DNA of 7,723 nt from Marine group II euryarchaeote REDSEA-S43_B8 (GTDB lineage: Archaea; Thermoplasmatota; Poseidoniia; Poseidoniales; Thalassarchaeaceae): the NCBI GenBank assembly GCA_001629235.1, contig LUSA01000036.1, positions 3,138 through 10,860 of the forward strand, written 5' to 3'. The notes beneath the pieces were generated by a model. The model searched no databases, was not told where the DNA came from, and worked only from the letters and a program-made list of their open reading frames with translations. Shown here piece by piece: positions 1 through 6,416 of this stretch (position 1 is its first letter; every line of letters starts with the position of its first letter). A program made the position numbers and the translations under genes.

Positions 1-193
1 CCAGTTCGAGATGCAGAACGATACCGTCGAGGATCTATATCTTAGCTGGGATAGCGCTTCGGCAGGGACATATGGGGATATTCCAATGGAGGTATCTGTG
101 AAGAACCAAGCAGGAATCGCTACATCACTGATCCTAGCTGTTCTAATCGTAATATCTGCATTCTTATTTGCATGGTACAGGAACTCGGAATAA
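1..193 (+). CDS. C-terminal end of a membrane-anchored surface protein (5' partial)
   Basis: The reading frame is open from the first base of the window (codons start at base 2) and ends at TAA 191-193, so the gene begins upstream; the ATG at 11 need not be the start. About 63 residues are visible. The first half is polar and resembles the end of an extracellular beta-rich domain (acidic and Ser/Thr/Gly rich, with the strand-like stretch IPMEVSVKNQ). It is followed by one strong hydrophobic helix, roughly SLILAVLIVISAFLFAW, and a five-residue tail RNSE after a tyrosine. This is the usual layout of an exported archaeal protein held by a C-terminal membrane anchor with its body outside the cell. 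The function of the body cannot be told from this fragment. The next gene starts about 60 bases downstream with its own TATA-like box, so the two need not be co-transcribed. Confidence 0.75.
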   Translation, partial: QFEMQNDTVEDLYLSWDSASAGTYGDIPMEVSVKNQAGIATSLILAVLIVISAFLFAWYRNSE

Positions 194-221
194 TCCTGTC
201 CCTGCCCTGCACTTGGGACCG

Positions 222-230
222 TATACATAT
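222..230 (+). promoter_or_regulatory. TATA-like box for the 256-1965 gene
   Basis: The sequence TATACATAT lies in the short gap after the preceding stop codon. Its centre is about 30 bases ahead of the ATG at 256, close to the archaeal TATA-to-start spacing, so the transcript would begin at or a few bases before the start codon. No Shine-Dalgarno motif precedes that ATG, which fits a leaderless mRNA. A run of seven C residues (234-240) sits between box and start. Confidence 0.5.
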
Positions 231-255
231 TGACCCCCCCTTTATCTTCGGGCAT

Positions 256-1965
256 ATGGTGATGCTTCCAGACTACCCATCTCGTGTCGTCGCCAAACAT
301 CGAACCAGGGTGGATAGGGTATCGTTGCTCTGTCAGATTCTTCTCATTTTATTCGGGGCTTGGTGGCTCTTCTCTTCTTTTGGGTCTGAATCATCTCCTC
401 TGTACAGGTACGTACCGGTCCTAATCCTGTTCTCCTCTGCACTACTTCTTCAGGACATAGTAGAATTCGGACCAACTGAGAGGATGCGAATCTCTACTGC
501 ATGCTGCATTGCATGGCCATTACTGCTGGCAGTAGCAGCAGTAAACCGTGATGAAGGAAATATGGTCGCAGTCCTCACTCTGGCCCTTATCTCCGCAATC
601 CTGTATTATACATCGAGGAGTATGCTAGGATACGATGTGAAAACAAGGAGATGGAGGGGAATGATGACAACAATTGGATTCACTCTTGCGATTCCAATAG
701 TCCTAGGATCAAACCCTGCGTCTCTCCTGATCATGACAATTGCCGCCTCATTCACCACTATACCCATACTTTTCACGAAAGACGGGTTAGAGGAAGAAAG
801 GCAAGATTTCTCTGAACAACTTAAGGATGCAGAGCGACATATCCTTGGTCTACAGTCTGGAAACACACTGATGCAGCAACCAAACTCCCTGCTAAAGATG
901 GCTAGAGAGCAAGGATGGAAAAACCCTGAAAGAGGTACTGAACTGATTTCCGAGGCCAAGAGGGAAGCAACCAGGATTGCATCATTCGTATCTGACGTCG
1001 AAGAAATCAGGGAGCAATCTGAAATCTCTGTCAATAAAGCCGAGAAAGTAACAGGTTTCCCAGGTAGGCCAAGGAAGATTTTCGAAGACGCCTTGACCGA
1101 ACTTGAAAACGGCTCACTCAGAGCTTCTGAAAGCAGGTTCAGGGAGGCTAAGTCAGAGGCAGAGATGATTGAGTCCAACTGGCAGAATGCCATAGAAGCG
1201 ATTGATGAGGCCGAGAAATCTATCTCCGATGCGCAAGGTCACTTGGTCCAAGGACTTCGATCAACTCTGAATGAAGCAAAAAAAGCCATGGAAGATGAAA
1301 ATCCACAGTACGCATTGGCAATTGTTTCAGAGATCCCATCCCAGATGGATGATGTGGAAGGCCTAATGTTGCGGGCAAGAAAATCCTTGGAGGAGGCCAA
1401 GAGCGAGGCTTTATCGTACGCTTCGGACTCTATTGGAGATCTGAATAAGAGGTTGGAAGATGCAAATGAGGCTTTAGATTCTGGAAATGCGTCTCTTGCA
1501 ACAGGGCTCTCGGAAGGAGTGATTAGGTCGATTAGGAAGGAATCCGAAGCCAAAACCACTGTCCAGAGGTCTCTGAGACAGGTCAAGAGCATCGAGGACA
1601 GGATACCAGCAGGAGACTCGGGCTCTGAGTGGAGTAGAAGGCTGGATGAGGCGAAATTGTCTGCAGATGCAGGAAAATGGATAGAGGCCGCAGAAAGTCT
1701 GAGCGTACTAGCCGAAGAGCTGGATGATTTCCATTCAAGGGTCGAAGAGGCCCGAGAGATGCTCGAATTCCTGGACGGAGATTGGAGAAAACTCAGGAAG
1801 AGGCTAGAGTCGTCGGGTTATGGAGCTGATAACAAAGACAGGATTTCAACCGAGGCATATCTTGCAGCCGCGGAGAGGGCCCTTTCAGAAGGGCAGATTG
1901 ACGATTGCTTGGAGTCATTGGGAGAAGCAGACTCATCAATGGAAGTACTTCGTCGTCTAGTCTAG
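256..1965 (+). CDS. Six-helix membrane protein with a long repeat-bearing helical tail, function unknown
   Basis: I do not recognise a named family. The frame is open from 172, but I place the start at ATG 256 (or ATG 262): codons before it overlap the preceding gene and the TATA-like box at 222-230, and the box spacing suits 256. That gives 569 residues. Residues 22-174 hold about six hydrophobic helices (roughly 22-43, 50-68, 79-96, 101-120, 136-151, 155-174). From about 175 to the end the protein is highly charged and Ala/Glu/Lys rich, predicted almost wholly alpha-helical. In this tail a motif L-x-x-A-x-x-x-[LMAG] followed after a Gly/Asn turn by a second short helix recurs six times, with the key Ala at residues 216, 279, 341, 403, 466 and 539, a period of 62-63 and a last step of 73. 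This resembles degenerate TPR-like helical hairpins joined by longer coiled-coil helices, suggesting a scaffold or sensing tail on a membrane base. No catalytic motif is visible. It may equally be a lineage-specific structural protein. Confidence 0.85.
   Translation: MVMLPDYPSRVVAKHRTRVDRVSLLCQILLILFGAWWLFSSFGSESSPLYRYVPVLILFSSALLLQDIVEFGPTERMRISTACCIAWPLLLAVAAVNRDEGNMVAVLTLALISAILYYTSRSMLGYDVKTRRWRGMMTTIGFTLAIPIVLGSNPASLLIMTIAASFTTIPILFTKDGLEEERQDFSEQLKDAERHILGLQSGNTLMQQPNSLLKMAREQGWKNPERGTELISEAKREATRIASFVSDVEEIREQSEISVNKAEKVTGFPGRPRKIFEDALTELENGSLRASESRFREAKSEAEMIESNWQNAIEAIDEAEKSISDAQGHLVQGLRSTLNEAKKAMEDENPQYALAIVSEIPSQMDDVEGLMLRARKSLEEAKSEALSYASDSIGDLNKRLEDANEALDSGNASLATGLSEGVIRSIRKESEAKTTVQRSLRQVKSIEDRIPAGDSGSEWSRRLDEAKLSADAGKWIEAAESLSVLAEELDDFHSRVEEAREMLEFLDGDWRKLRKRLESSGYGADNKDRISTEAYLAAAERALSEGQIDDCLESLGEADSSMEVLRRLV
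892..1929 (+). repeat. Six protein-level repeats of about 62 residues within the helical tail
   Basis: Aligned cores begin at residues 213 (LKMAREQG), 276 (FEDALTELENG), 338 (LNEAKKAMEDEN), 400 (LEDANEALDSGN), 463 (LDEAKLSADAGK) and 536 (LAAAERALSEGQ) of the protein starting at 256. Each core is a helix with Ala at the fourth position, a polar or Gly/Asn turn, then a second helix with small residues and Leu/Ile. The DNA itself is not visibly repeated, so the copies are old and diverged. Confidence 0.6.
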
Positions 1966-2026
1966 GGAATCTCGATTCTGTATTAACCGAGCCTCTCAAT
2001 TACCAAGACTCCCTCCCTGAATTGGA

Positions 2027-2101
2027 GCGGACATGGTCTAGTGGTTATGACAGCAGGTTCCCAACCTGCTAACCCGGGTTCAACTCCCGGTGTTCGCACC
2101 A
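2027..2101 (+). tRNA. tRNA-Gly (anticodon CCC)
   Basis: A complete cloverleaf can be drawn. The acceptor stem pairs GCGGACA (2027-2033) with TGTTCGC (2091-2097), including one G:T pair; the discriminator is A2098 and the CCA end is encoded (2099-2101). The D arm has a three-pair GTC/GAC stem with a GG in its loop. The anticodon stem GCAGG/CCTGC (2053-2057 with 2065-2069) closes the loop TTCCCAA, so the anticodon is CCC at 2060-2062, reading glycine GGG codons. The variable loop is four bases. The T arm CCGGG/CCCGG closes TTCAACT. No intron is present. A weak AT-rich patch around 1996-2003 is at the right distance for a TATA box but is not convincing. Confidence 0.96.
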
Positions 2102-2148
2102 ATATCCGGTAAATGTCTGAATCATCACCGACACATGCCGCCAATTTG

Positions 2149-2155
2149 TTTAAAT
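2149..2155 (+). promoter_or_regulatory. TATA-like box for the small ORF at 2180
   Basis: TTTAAAT is centred 28 bases ahead of the ATG at 2180, the spacing expected for a leaderless archaeal transcript starting at that codon. No Shine-Dalgarno motif lies between the two. Confidence 0.5.
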
Positions 2156-2179
2156 CACAGATGACGATGTTTAGGTTTC

Positions 2180-2368
2180 ATGGACCAAACACTGGACATG
2201 CAGGTCGCCGCGCTGATTTTCCTGGCCGGCACTAAGAGCCTCGTCACCAGTGAGCACCCTGGTGGCGTTGAAATGACGAGCGAAGAAGAGGAGGATTCGG
2301 AAGATCCAGCACCGAGCAATATTTCTCAAATGCGTGAGCCACTGAATTACGGTTCAATCGGAATTTGA
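2180..2368 (+). CDS. Possible small acidic protein, leaderless, unknown function
   Basis: The ORF runs from ATG 2180 to TGA 2366-2368 and encodes 62 residues. The N-terminal third has a mildly hydrophobic stretch (MQVAALIFLAG) too short and interrupted to call a membrane helix. The middle is strongly acidic (EEEEDSEDPAP) and probably disordered. No known domain or metal motif is seen. Support for a real gene is indirect: it fills an otherwise empty gap between a tRNA and the next gene, its start is 28 bases after a TTTAAAT box, and it ends just before the promoter of the lipoprotein gene without overlapping it. Against it: it is short, has no recognisable homologue to me, and an ORF of this size can occur by chance. 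Confidence 0.42.
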   Translation: MDQTLDMQVAALIFLAGTKSLVTSEHPGGVEMTSEEEEDSEDPAPSNISQMREPLNYGSIGI

Positions 2369-2380
2369 AACATGGTTGGT

Positions 2381-2387
2381 GTATACT
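2381..2387 (+). promoter_or_regulatory. TATA-like box for the beta-propeller lipoprotein gene
   Basis: GTATACT lies just after the stop of the small ORF. An initiation site about 26 bases downstream (near 2408-2412) would give a short leader of about 20 bases carrying the ribosome binding site at 2419-2424. Confidence 0.4.
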
Positions 2388-2418
2388 GGCCCACTACTGT
2401 ATTGAAATAAGGAATCAC

Positions 2419-2424
2419 GGAGGT
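2419..2424 (+). promoter_or_regulatory. Shine-Dalgarno site that sets the lipoprotein start at 2431
   Basis: GGAGGT is followed by six bases and then ATG 2431. The same frame is open from an ATG at 2365, but that earlier start overlaps the small ORF, precedes the TATA-like box and would bury the signal peptide behind 22 unrelated residues. The site therefore decides the start. Confidence 0.8.
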
Positions 2425-2430
2425 AAAGAT

Positions 2431-4869
2431 ATGAGGAGAAAATCCATTCGAGCTTTCTCGATGATGCTCTTGATGATGACAGCCGGCTGTCTACAGGCTG
2501 TAGATGGGGTCGTCGAGGACATTGATAGAACCATAGATGCTCTAGAGGGGGACTATCCCAAGCTAGATCTACCAGAGAGAACTAGATCTTCTCCCTCTCT
2601 ACATACCTACGATGCATGCGAGACACTTCTGGAGGATCTAAAGACGGCAGTGTACGACGAGATGATAGTTAATCTGGACCAACAAAGCTACTGGCATTGG
2701 GTCACAGAGCCAATTATGATGAGGATGGATGGCGGATCTATCTTCGCGGAACCAGAATTGGCTCTTGCTGATGACTCGGCTACTGATACTGGAGGGACTG
2801 GGTCCGGACAGACCACCGAATCCCGTGAGGGAGAGTTTTCGGGTACGAATAATCAGGAGGCGGGTGTAGACGAAGCGGACTTCCTCAAGACTGATGGTTA
2901 CCACATCTACATGCTGAACGGTCAATTGCTACTGATTATGGGAGTTCCTGAGTTTGGTGAACTCACATTGGAGTCCAACCTAACAATAGAGGGAAACCCT
3001 ACTCAGATGATGATTGAGGGGGACAGGCTGGTTATCTCCTCTTCGATATACTACTGGTCTCTACCCGAAGATAGCGATCTCAGGAAGCTGATGTCCGAGG
3101 AAGTCACGGCCACCGACCCGTTCAGTGACGTGACCTACAGCTACACGAAGGTTCAGAACTTAGTCAAGTACACCGTGGTAGACATAACTAATCGATCTTC
3201 TCCAGTTGTCGAGAAGGAGATGTACATCGAGGGCAACTACCACACGGCAAGGATGGTTGATGGGACGGTTCGCTCAGTAACACACCTATGGACATACTTC
3301 GACGGAATCAGAAACTGGGTCGAATTACCAGAGGAGTACTGGTCAGTAGAAGATAATGACGAGAGAATGGGTATCTGGAACGATAGCGTAAAGCAGACCG
3401 TTCTAGACAATGAGCAGGTCATCTCAGAGCTCACTCTGGATGACTTCGTCCCTCATATTTACGAAATCAGGGAAGGTGAGATATTCACACATCCTCTGAC
3501 CTATGAGCAGTGCACAGAGTTCTCAGCGAGCTCTGATAGCGCAGGACGGGGATTCACTACCATTATGACAATGCAGATGCTCAATGAAGAAGTATCTCTA
3601 GAGGTTGACCACATCACATCCTCATGGGCCCATGTCTACTCCTCCGAGGACACCCTGGTTCTAGCCGAGCCAGCGAACGACGGCTGGTGGTTCTGGAGGA
3701 ACTCTGAGTGGGAGGATGCCACGAACATCCACTCATTCGACATCAGCGATGCGAATCATACCACCTATCTCGCTTCCGGAAGGGTTGAGGGGACTGTAAA
3801 CGACCAGTTCTCAATAAGTGAGCACAATGGCTCGATTCGCGTAGCCTCGACTTCCGACAACTGGTGGATGTGGTGGAGGTTGGCTGAAACAGACGAGAAT
3901 GGCGAACCAGTCTGGACAGGACCCACAAACCAAGTCACTATCTTGATGGACGATGGAGAAGGGAGGCTCGATCAAATCGGTTTCCTCGGAGATATTGCAG
4001 AAGGAGAGACGATTTGGAGTGCTAGATTCGTCGGAGATAGGGGCTACCTAGTGACTTTCATGAACATTGACCCGTTATGGGTCCTCGATCTCTCCGACCC
4101 CTACAAACCGGTTGTTCTGGGGGAACTGCACGTACCAGGAGTGTCAACTTACATCCATCCAATTGACGATGATAACCTGCTCACCATTGGAATAGCTGGA
4201 GGTGCGGATGGGCTCGGTCTTGATTGGTCCATTACACAAGTCTCCCTTTTCGATGTCAGTGACACCAGTAATCCGAGCCTATCGGATACTCTTCCACTCA
4301 CTCCTGCGTACGTCGACGAGAACTGCGAGGACATCATGACCTGCGGCTGGTCTTGGTCCTACTCCGAAGCAACTTACGAGCACAAGGCATTCACCTTCTG
4401 GGCTCCTGAGTCACTTTTGGCAGTCCCACTCTCCACTCACAGGTACGTCTACGACGAGATTGAGATCGAGGGCAAGGTCTACTCTCACTACGGGTATGAA
4501 TACGTCTCGATGCTCAAGATGATCAACATCGACACCGAAAACGGGTCCCTATCAAATCACGGCGAGGTTGAGCACTCTGAGTTCTACAACGAGGAGGGCC
4601 TGTCAAGTTGGTGGTCAGGCTCGACTAACATCAGGAGATCGATGTTCATGGGGGACTACGTCTACGCCTTCTCAGCTGGCGGAGCTACAGTCCATAGGAC
4701 GACCGACCTACAAATGATGGTTGAATTGGAACTCCCCGGAAATGAGCCAGTAGAGTACAACTATGTCTCCGAGGAGCCTGATAGAGTCGATGAGGACTCA
4801 GAAGAGTCATCTGAAGAGACAGAGACACACCCATGCAACGAGTCCGACGCAGAGGGTTGCGAGGACTAA
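2431..4869 (+). CDS. Secreted lipoprotein with a COG4880 / PF09826-type beta-propeller domain
   Basis: The protein has 812 residues from ATG 2431. The N-terminus MRRKSIRAF is basic, followed by a short hydrophobic core and a lipobox TAGC with Cys20, so it is likely exported and lipid-anchored on the outer face of the membrane. Residues 140-156 carry NNQEAGVDEADFLKTDG, which matches the hallmark entry motif (GVDEAD-KTDG) of the family described as secreted proteins with a C-terminal beta-propeller distantly related to WD-40 repeats. Several strand-rich blocks follow, with the blade-like phrase VLDLSDPYKPVVLGEL around 550-565 and repeated Asp-x-Ser-Asp turns such as FDISDANHT and FDVSDTSNPS. 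The chain is rich in Trp (WWFWRNSEWE, NWWMWWRL) and Asp/Glu. It ends in an acidic tail with two Cys (HPCNESDAEGCED). The biological role of this family is not established; binding of an extracellular ligand or partner is only a guess. The gene converges with pyrC, nine bases apart. Confidence 0.88.
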   Translation: MRRKSIRAFSMMLLMMTAGCLQAVDGVVEDIDRTIDALEGDYPKLDLPERTRSSPSLHTYDACETLLEDLKTAVYDEMIVNLDQQSYWHWVTEPIMMRMDGGSIFAEPELALADDSATDTGGTGSGQTTESREGEFSGTNNQEAGVDEADFLKTDGYHIYMLNGQLLLIMGVPEFGELTLESNLTIEGNPTQMMIEGDRLVISSSIYYWSLPEDSDLRKLMSEEVTATDPFSDVTYSYTKVQNLVKYTVVDITNRSSPVVEKEMYIEGNYHTARMVDGTVRSVTHLWTYFDGIRNWVELPEEYWSVEDNDERMGIWNDSVKQTVLDNEQVISELTLDDFVPHIYEIREGEIFTHPLTYEQCTEFSASSDSAGRGFTTIMTMQMLNEEVSLEVDHITSSWAHVYSSEDTLVLAEPANDGWWFWRNSEWEDATNIHSFDISDANHTTYLASGRVEGTVNDQFSISEHNGSIRVASTSDNWWMWWRLAETDENGEPVWTGPTNQVTILMDDGEGRLDQIGFLGDIAEGETIWSARFVGDRGYLVTFMNIDPLWVLDLSDPYKPVVLGELHVPGVSTYIHPIDDDNLLTIGIAGGADGLGLDWSITQVSLFDVSDTSNPSLSDTLPLTPAYVDENCEDIMTCGWSWSYSEATYEHKAFTFWAPESLLAVPLSTHRYVYDEIEIEGKVYSHYGYEYVSMLKMINIDTENGSLSNHGEVEHSEFYNEEGLSSWWSGSTNIRRSMFMGDYVYAFSAGGATVHRTTDLQMMVELELPGNEPVEYNYVSEEPDRVDEDSEESSEETETHPCNESDAEGCED

Positions 4870-4878
4870 CTAGGGCTA

Positions 4879-6115
4879 CTAACCGAACCTTAGTGCTCTA
4901 CCCACTGAGCCTGGTAGTGCAACCGGCAATCCACGTAGTGCTCCGTTTTCCTCTCTTTTGTGGACTATCTCGCCATCCACTATCGTGTATCTTGGCCACC
5001 CCGTGAGCTCCATACCATCGTAGGGAGTCCATCCAACCCTCGTCCATGTATCCGCATCGGTTATGGTTCGCTTAGTTTCCAAGTCGACCAAAGTCAAGTC
5101 AGCATCATATCCCTCAATTAAGGAGCCCTTATTCTGAATGCCGTATACCTTGGCAGGCCCCTCGCACATCCATCTAACTACTTCTGAGACACTACATTTT
5201 CCATCCAATGCGTGAGTCAGCATTAGCGGTAACGATGTCTCGACACCTGGCATTCCAGCCGGTGCGTTAGGGAAACCCACAGATTTTGACTCCAGTGTAT
5301 GAGGGGCATGGTCGGTGACCACGCAATCTATGGTTCCATCCTTCAGACTCCTCCAAAGAGAATCTCGATCCTCAGTATAACGAATTGGCGGATTCATCAG
5401 AACCCTCTCTCCTAGACTCTCAACATCATCCTGATCGAAGGTCAGGTGCTGGGTGCACACCTCGGTAGTGATGAGATCGCCTTTGTTTTTCTGCAACCAG
5501 TCTGCTTCCTTCTGGCTTGTCAGATGGACGATATGGAGACGATGATCGTGATCCTTGGCTAGTGAAGCCGCTCTTTTCGTGGCTAGGAAAGCGCATTCAA
5601 CATCTCTGCACTCTGCATGAGAAGCAATGTCCGTTCGATGTTCAAACTCTGCAGTACGCTGCTGCAAGCGTTCCTCATCTTCCGCATGGGTCGCGATAAT
5701 CCCCCCTGTGTTGGCGAAGATATTCTCCAGTTGCTTTTGCTCATGAACGAGCAGGTCTCCAGTACTGCTGCCCATGAAAATCTTGATTCCACAAACACCA
5801 TCCATTCCTTCCACGCTTTGTAAATCTGCGATATTGTCGTTTGTAGCACCTATGAAGAACCCATGATGGGTAACAGACTTCTTTGAAGCGATAGCAATTT
5901 TTGCTTCCAGGCTCCCTGAAGTGAACATGAGGATCGATTGCTCCTGGAAGCAAGTGTAAGCCCGTTGCATCGATCACTGCCTCATTACTTCCAGCATCCA
6001 ATCCCCCTCCGGGTGCTATGGTCGAGATAGAGCCACCAGAAACACGCAGGTCTCCCTCAACAACCCTATCCGGCAAAATCAGGGTCGCATTCTGAATTAG
6101 CAAATGACCATCCAT
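4879..6115 (-). pseudogene. pyrC: Dihydroorotase, broken by an internal deletion and frameshift
   Basis: Dihydroorotase closes N-carbamoyl-L-aspartate to dihydroorotate in pyrimidine synthesis, using two metal ions in the cytoplasm. Reading begins at ATG 6113-6115, with AGGAG six bases upstream. The first 70 residues end in GAIDPHVHFREPG, with the metal ligands His63 and His65. Just after Gly70 (codon 5906-5908) this frame becomes unrelated sequence. The family resumes in another frame at LEAKIAIASKKS (5910 downward) and runs to TAG 4879-4881, with the Lys of GIKIFMGSSTG (5782-5784; likely carbamylated), His of ATHAEDEE (5686-5688), His of HIVHLTS (5524-5526) and Asp of VTDHAPHT (5311-5313). 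The two parts sum to about 413 residues. The block that normally follows HxHxREPG, with KED, GG-T and MPNT-type motifs, is absent in every frame, about 35 residues. The frame change means a loss of 3n+2 bases, so no simple ribosomal slip restores the protein. It could be a true null allele or a sequencing/assembly error. Confidence 0.88.
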
Positions 6116-6121
6116 GGTGGG

Positions 6122-6126
6122 CTCCT
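6122..6126 (-). promoter_or_regulatory. Shine-Dalgarno site of pyrC
   Basis: On the minus strand AGGAG is followed by six bases (GCCCACC context) and ATG 6115-6113. It confirms the start of the dihydroorotase N-terminal part and suggests that the gene's translation signals are intact despite the broken body. Confidence 0.65.
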
Positions 6127-6191
6127 ATGTTGTCGGAACGCTGACATCACAATACTGTTGCCATCGCTGACTCATTTTCATCCCCCGCTCG

Positions 6192-6200
6192 CTTCAAATA
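6192..6200 (+). promoter_or_regulatory. TATA-like box for the initiator tRNA
   Basis: The AT-rich stretch CTTCAAATA in an otherwise GC-rich area is centred about 27 bases ahead of the first base of the tRNA at 6223, matching archaeal tRNA promoters. The gap 6116-6222 also has to hold the divergent pyrC promoter, for which I see no clear box. Confidence 0.5.
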
Positions 6201-6222
6201 ATCGAGGCCCCAGCGCGGAGGT

Positions 6223-6300
6223 AGCGGGTTGGAGTAGTCAGGTTATCTCGTCGGGCTCATAACCCGGAGACCGATGGTTCAAATCCATCACCCGCTACCA
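6223..6300 (+). tRNA. Initiator tRNA-Met (anticodon CAT)
   Basis: The acceptor stem pairs AGCGGGT (6223-6229) with ACCCGCT (6290-6296); discriminator A6297 and encoded CCA (6298-6300). The anticodon stem TCGGG/CCCGG encloses CTCATAA, anticodon CAT at 6258-6260. The T arm GATGG/CCATC (6273-6277 with 6285-6289) encloses TTCAAAT. Two traits mark it as the initiator, not the elongator: the three consecutive G:C pairs beside the anticodon loop (GGG before, CCC after), and the A1:T72 first pair with the AGCGGG start seen in archaeal initiator tRNAs. It therefore delivers the first methionine with aIF2. It has no intron and stands alone, 116 bases ahead of radA. Confidence 0.96.
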
Positions 6301-6407
6301 GAAAATAAAGTGAAAGTGAAAAATCGCTGTACTGCAACGATTCTCAAAGAATGACTACTTTCATAGAGCGACCAGGGGTCCTTCATTTGTAACGACAGAG
6401 AAGTATT

Positions 6408-6412
6408 GGTGA
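6408..6412 (+). promoter_or_regulatory. Shine-Dalgarno site of radA
   Basis: GGTGA lies four bases ahead of ATG 6417 and can pair with the 3' end of 16S rRNA. It supports this start and implies a leadered transcript. Between the tRNA end (6300) and this site I see only A-rich sequence (6301-6325) and a weak TATA-like patch near 6355-6364. Confidence 0.65.
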
Positions 6413-6416
6413 ACAG

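Noticed and set aside
606..1193. A 195-codon open frame on the minus strand within the membrane-protein gene
   Set aside because: Its product is Ser/Leu-rich, the usual antisense shadow of a Glu/Lys/Ala-rich helical protein, and no start signals are seen. The plus-strand frame has membrane helices and repeats.
2027..2101. tRNA genes as integration sites for a mobile element
   Set aside because: Neither tRNA has a visible direct repeat of its 3' end nearby, and no integrase or phage-like gene is in the window.
2365..2430. Longer start at 2365 for the lipoprotein
   Set aside because: It overlaps the small ORF, precedes the promoter-like box, and would put the signal peptide and lipobox away from the N-terminus. 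GGAGGT supports 2431.
5517..5823. Small plus-strand open frames opposite pyrC
   Set aside because: They are antisense shadows of a conserved coding region and have no promoter or ribosome site of their own.
5741..5905. The downstream part of the first dihydroorotase frame, read as a real C-terminus
   Set aside because: After HFREPGS the translation has no family features and is rich in Cys, Arg and Trp; the same bases read in the other frame give well-conserved dihydroorotase sequence.
5583..5970. ATG at 5970 on the minus strand as a true start of a shorter dihydroorotase
   Set aside because: The first 20 residues it adds are an out-of-frame reading of the HxH region, and such a protein would lack the first two metal ligands. 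No Shine-Dalgarno site precedes it.
6301..6325. A-rich stretch with repeated GTGAAA after the initiator tRNA, considered as a terminator, origin motif or repeat array
   Set aside because: Only two short copies are present on this strand, and there is no inverted partner; it is best seen as ordinary AT-rich spacer.
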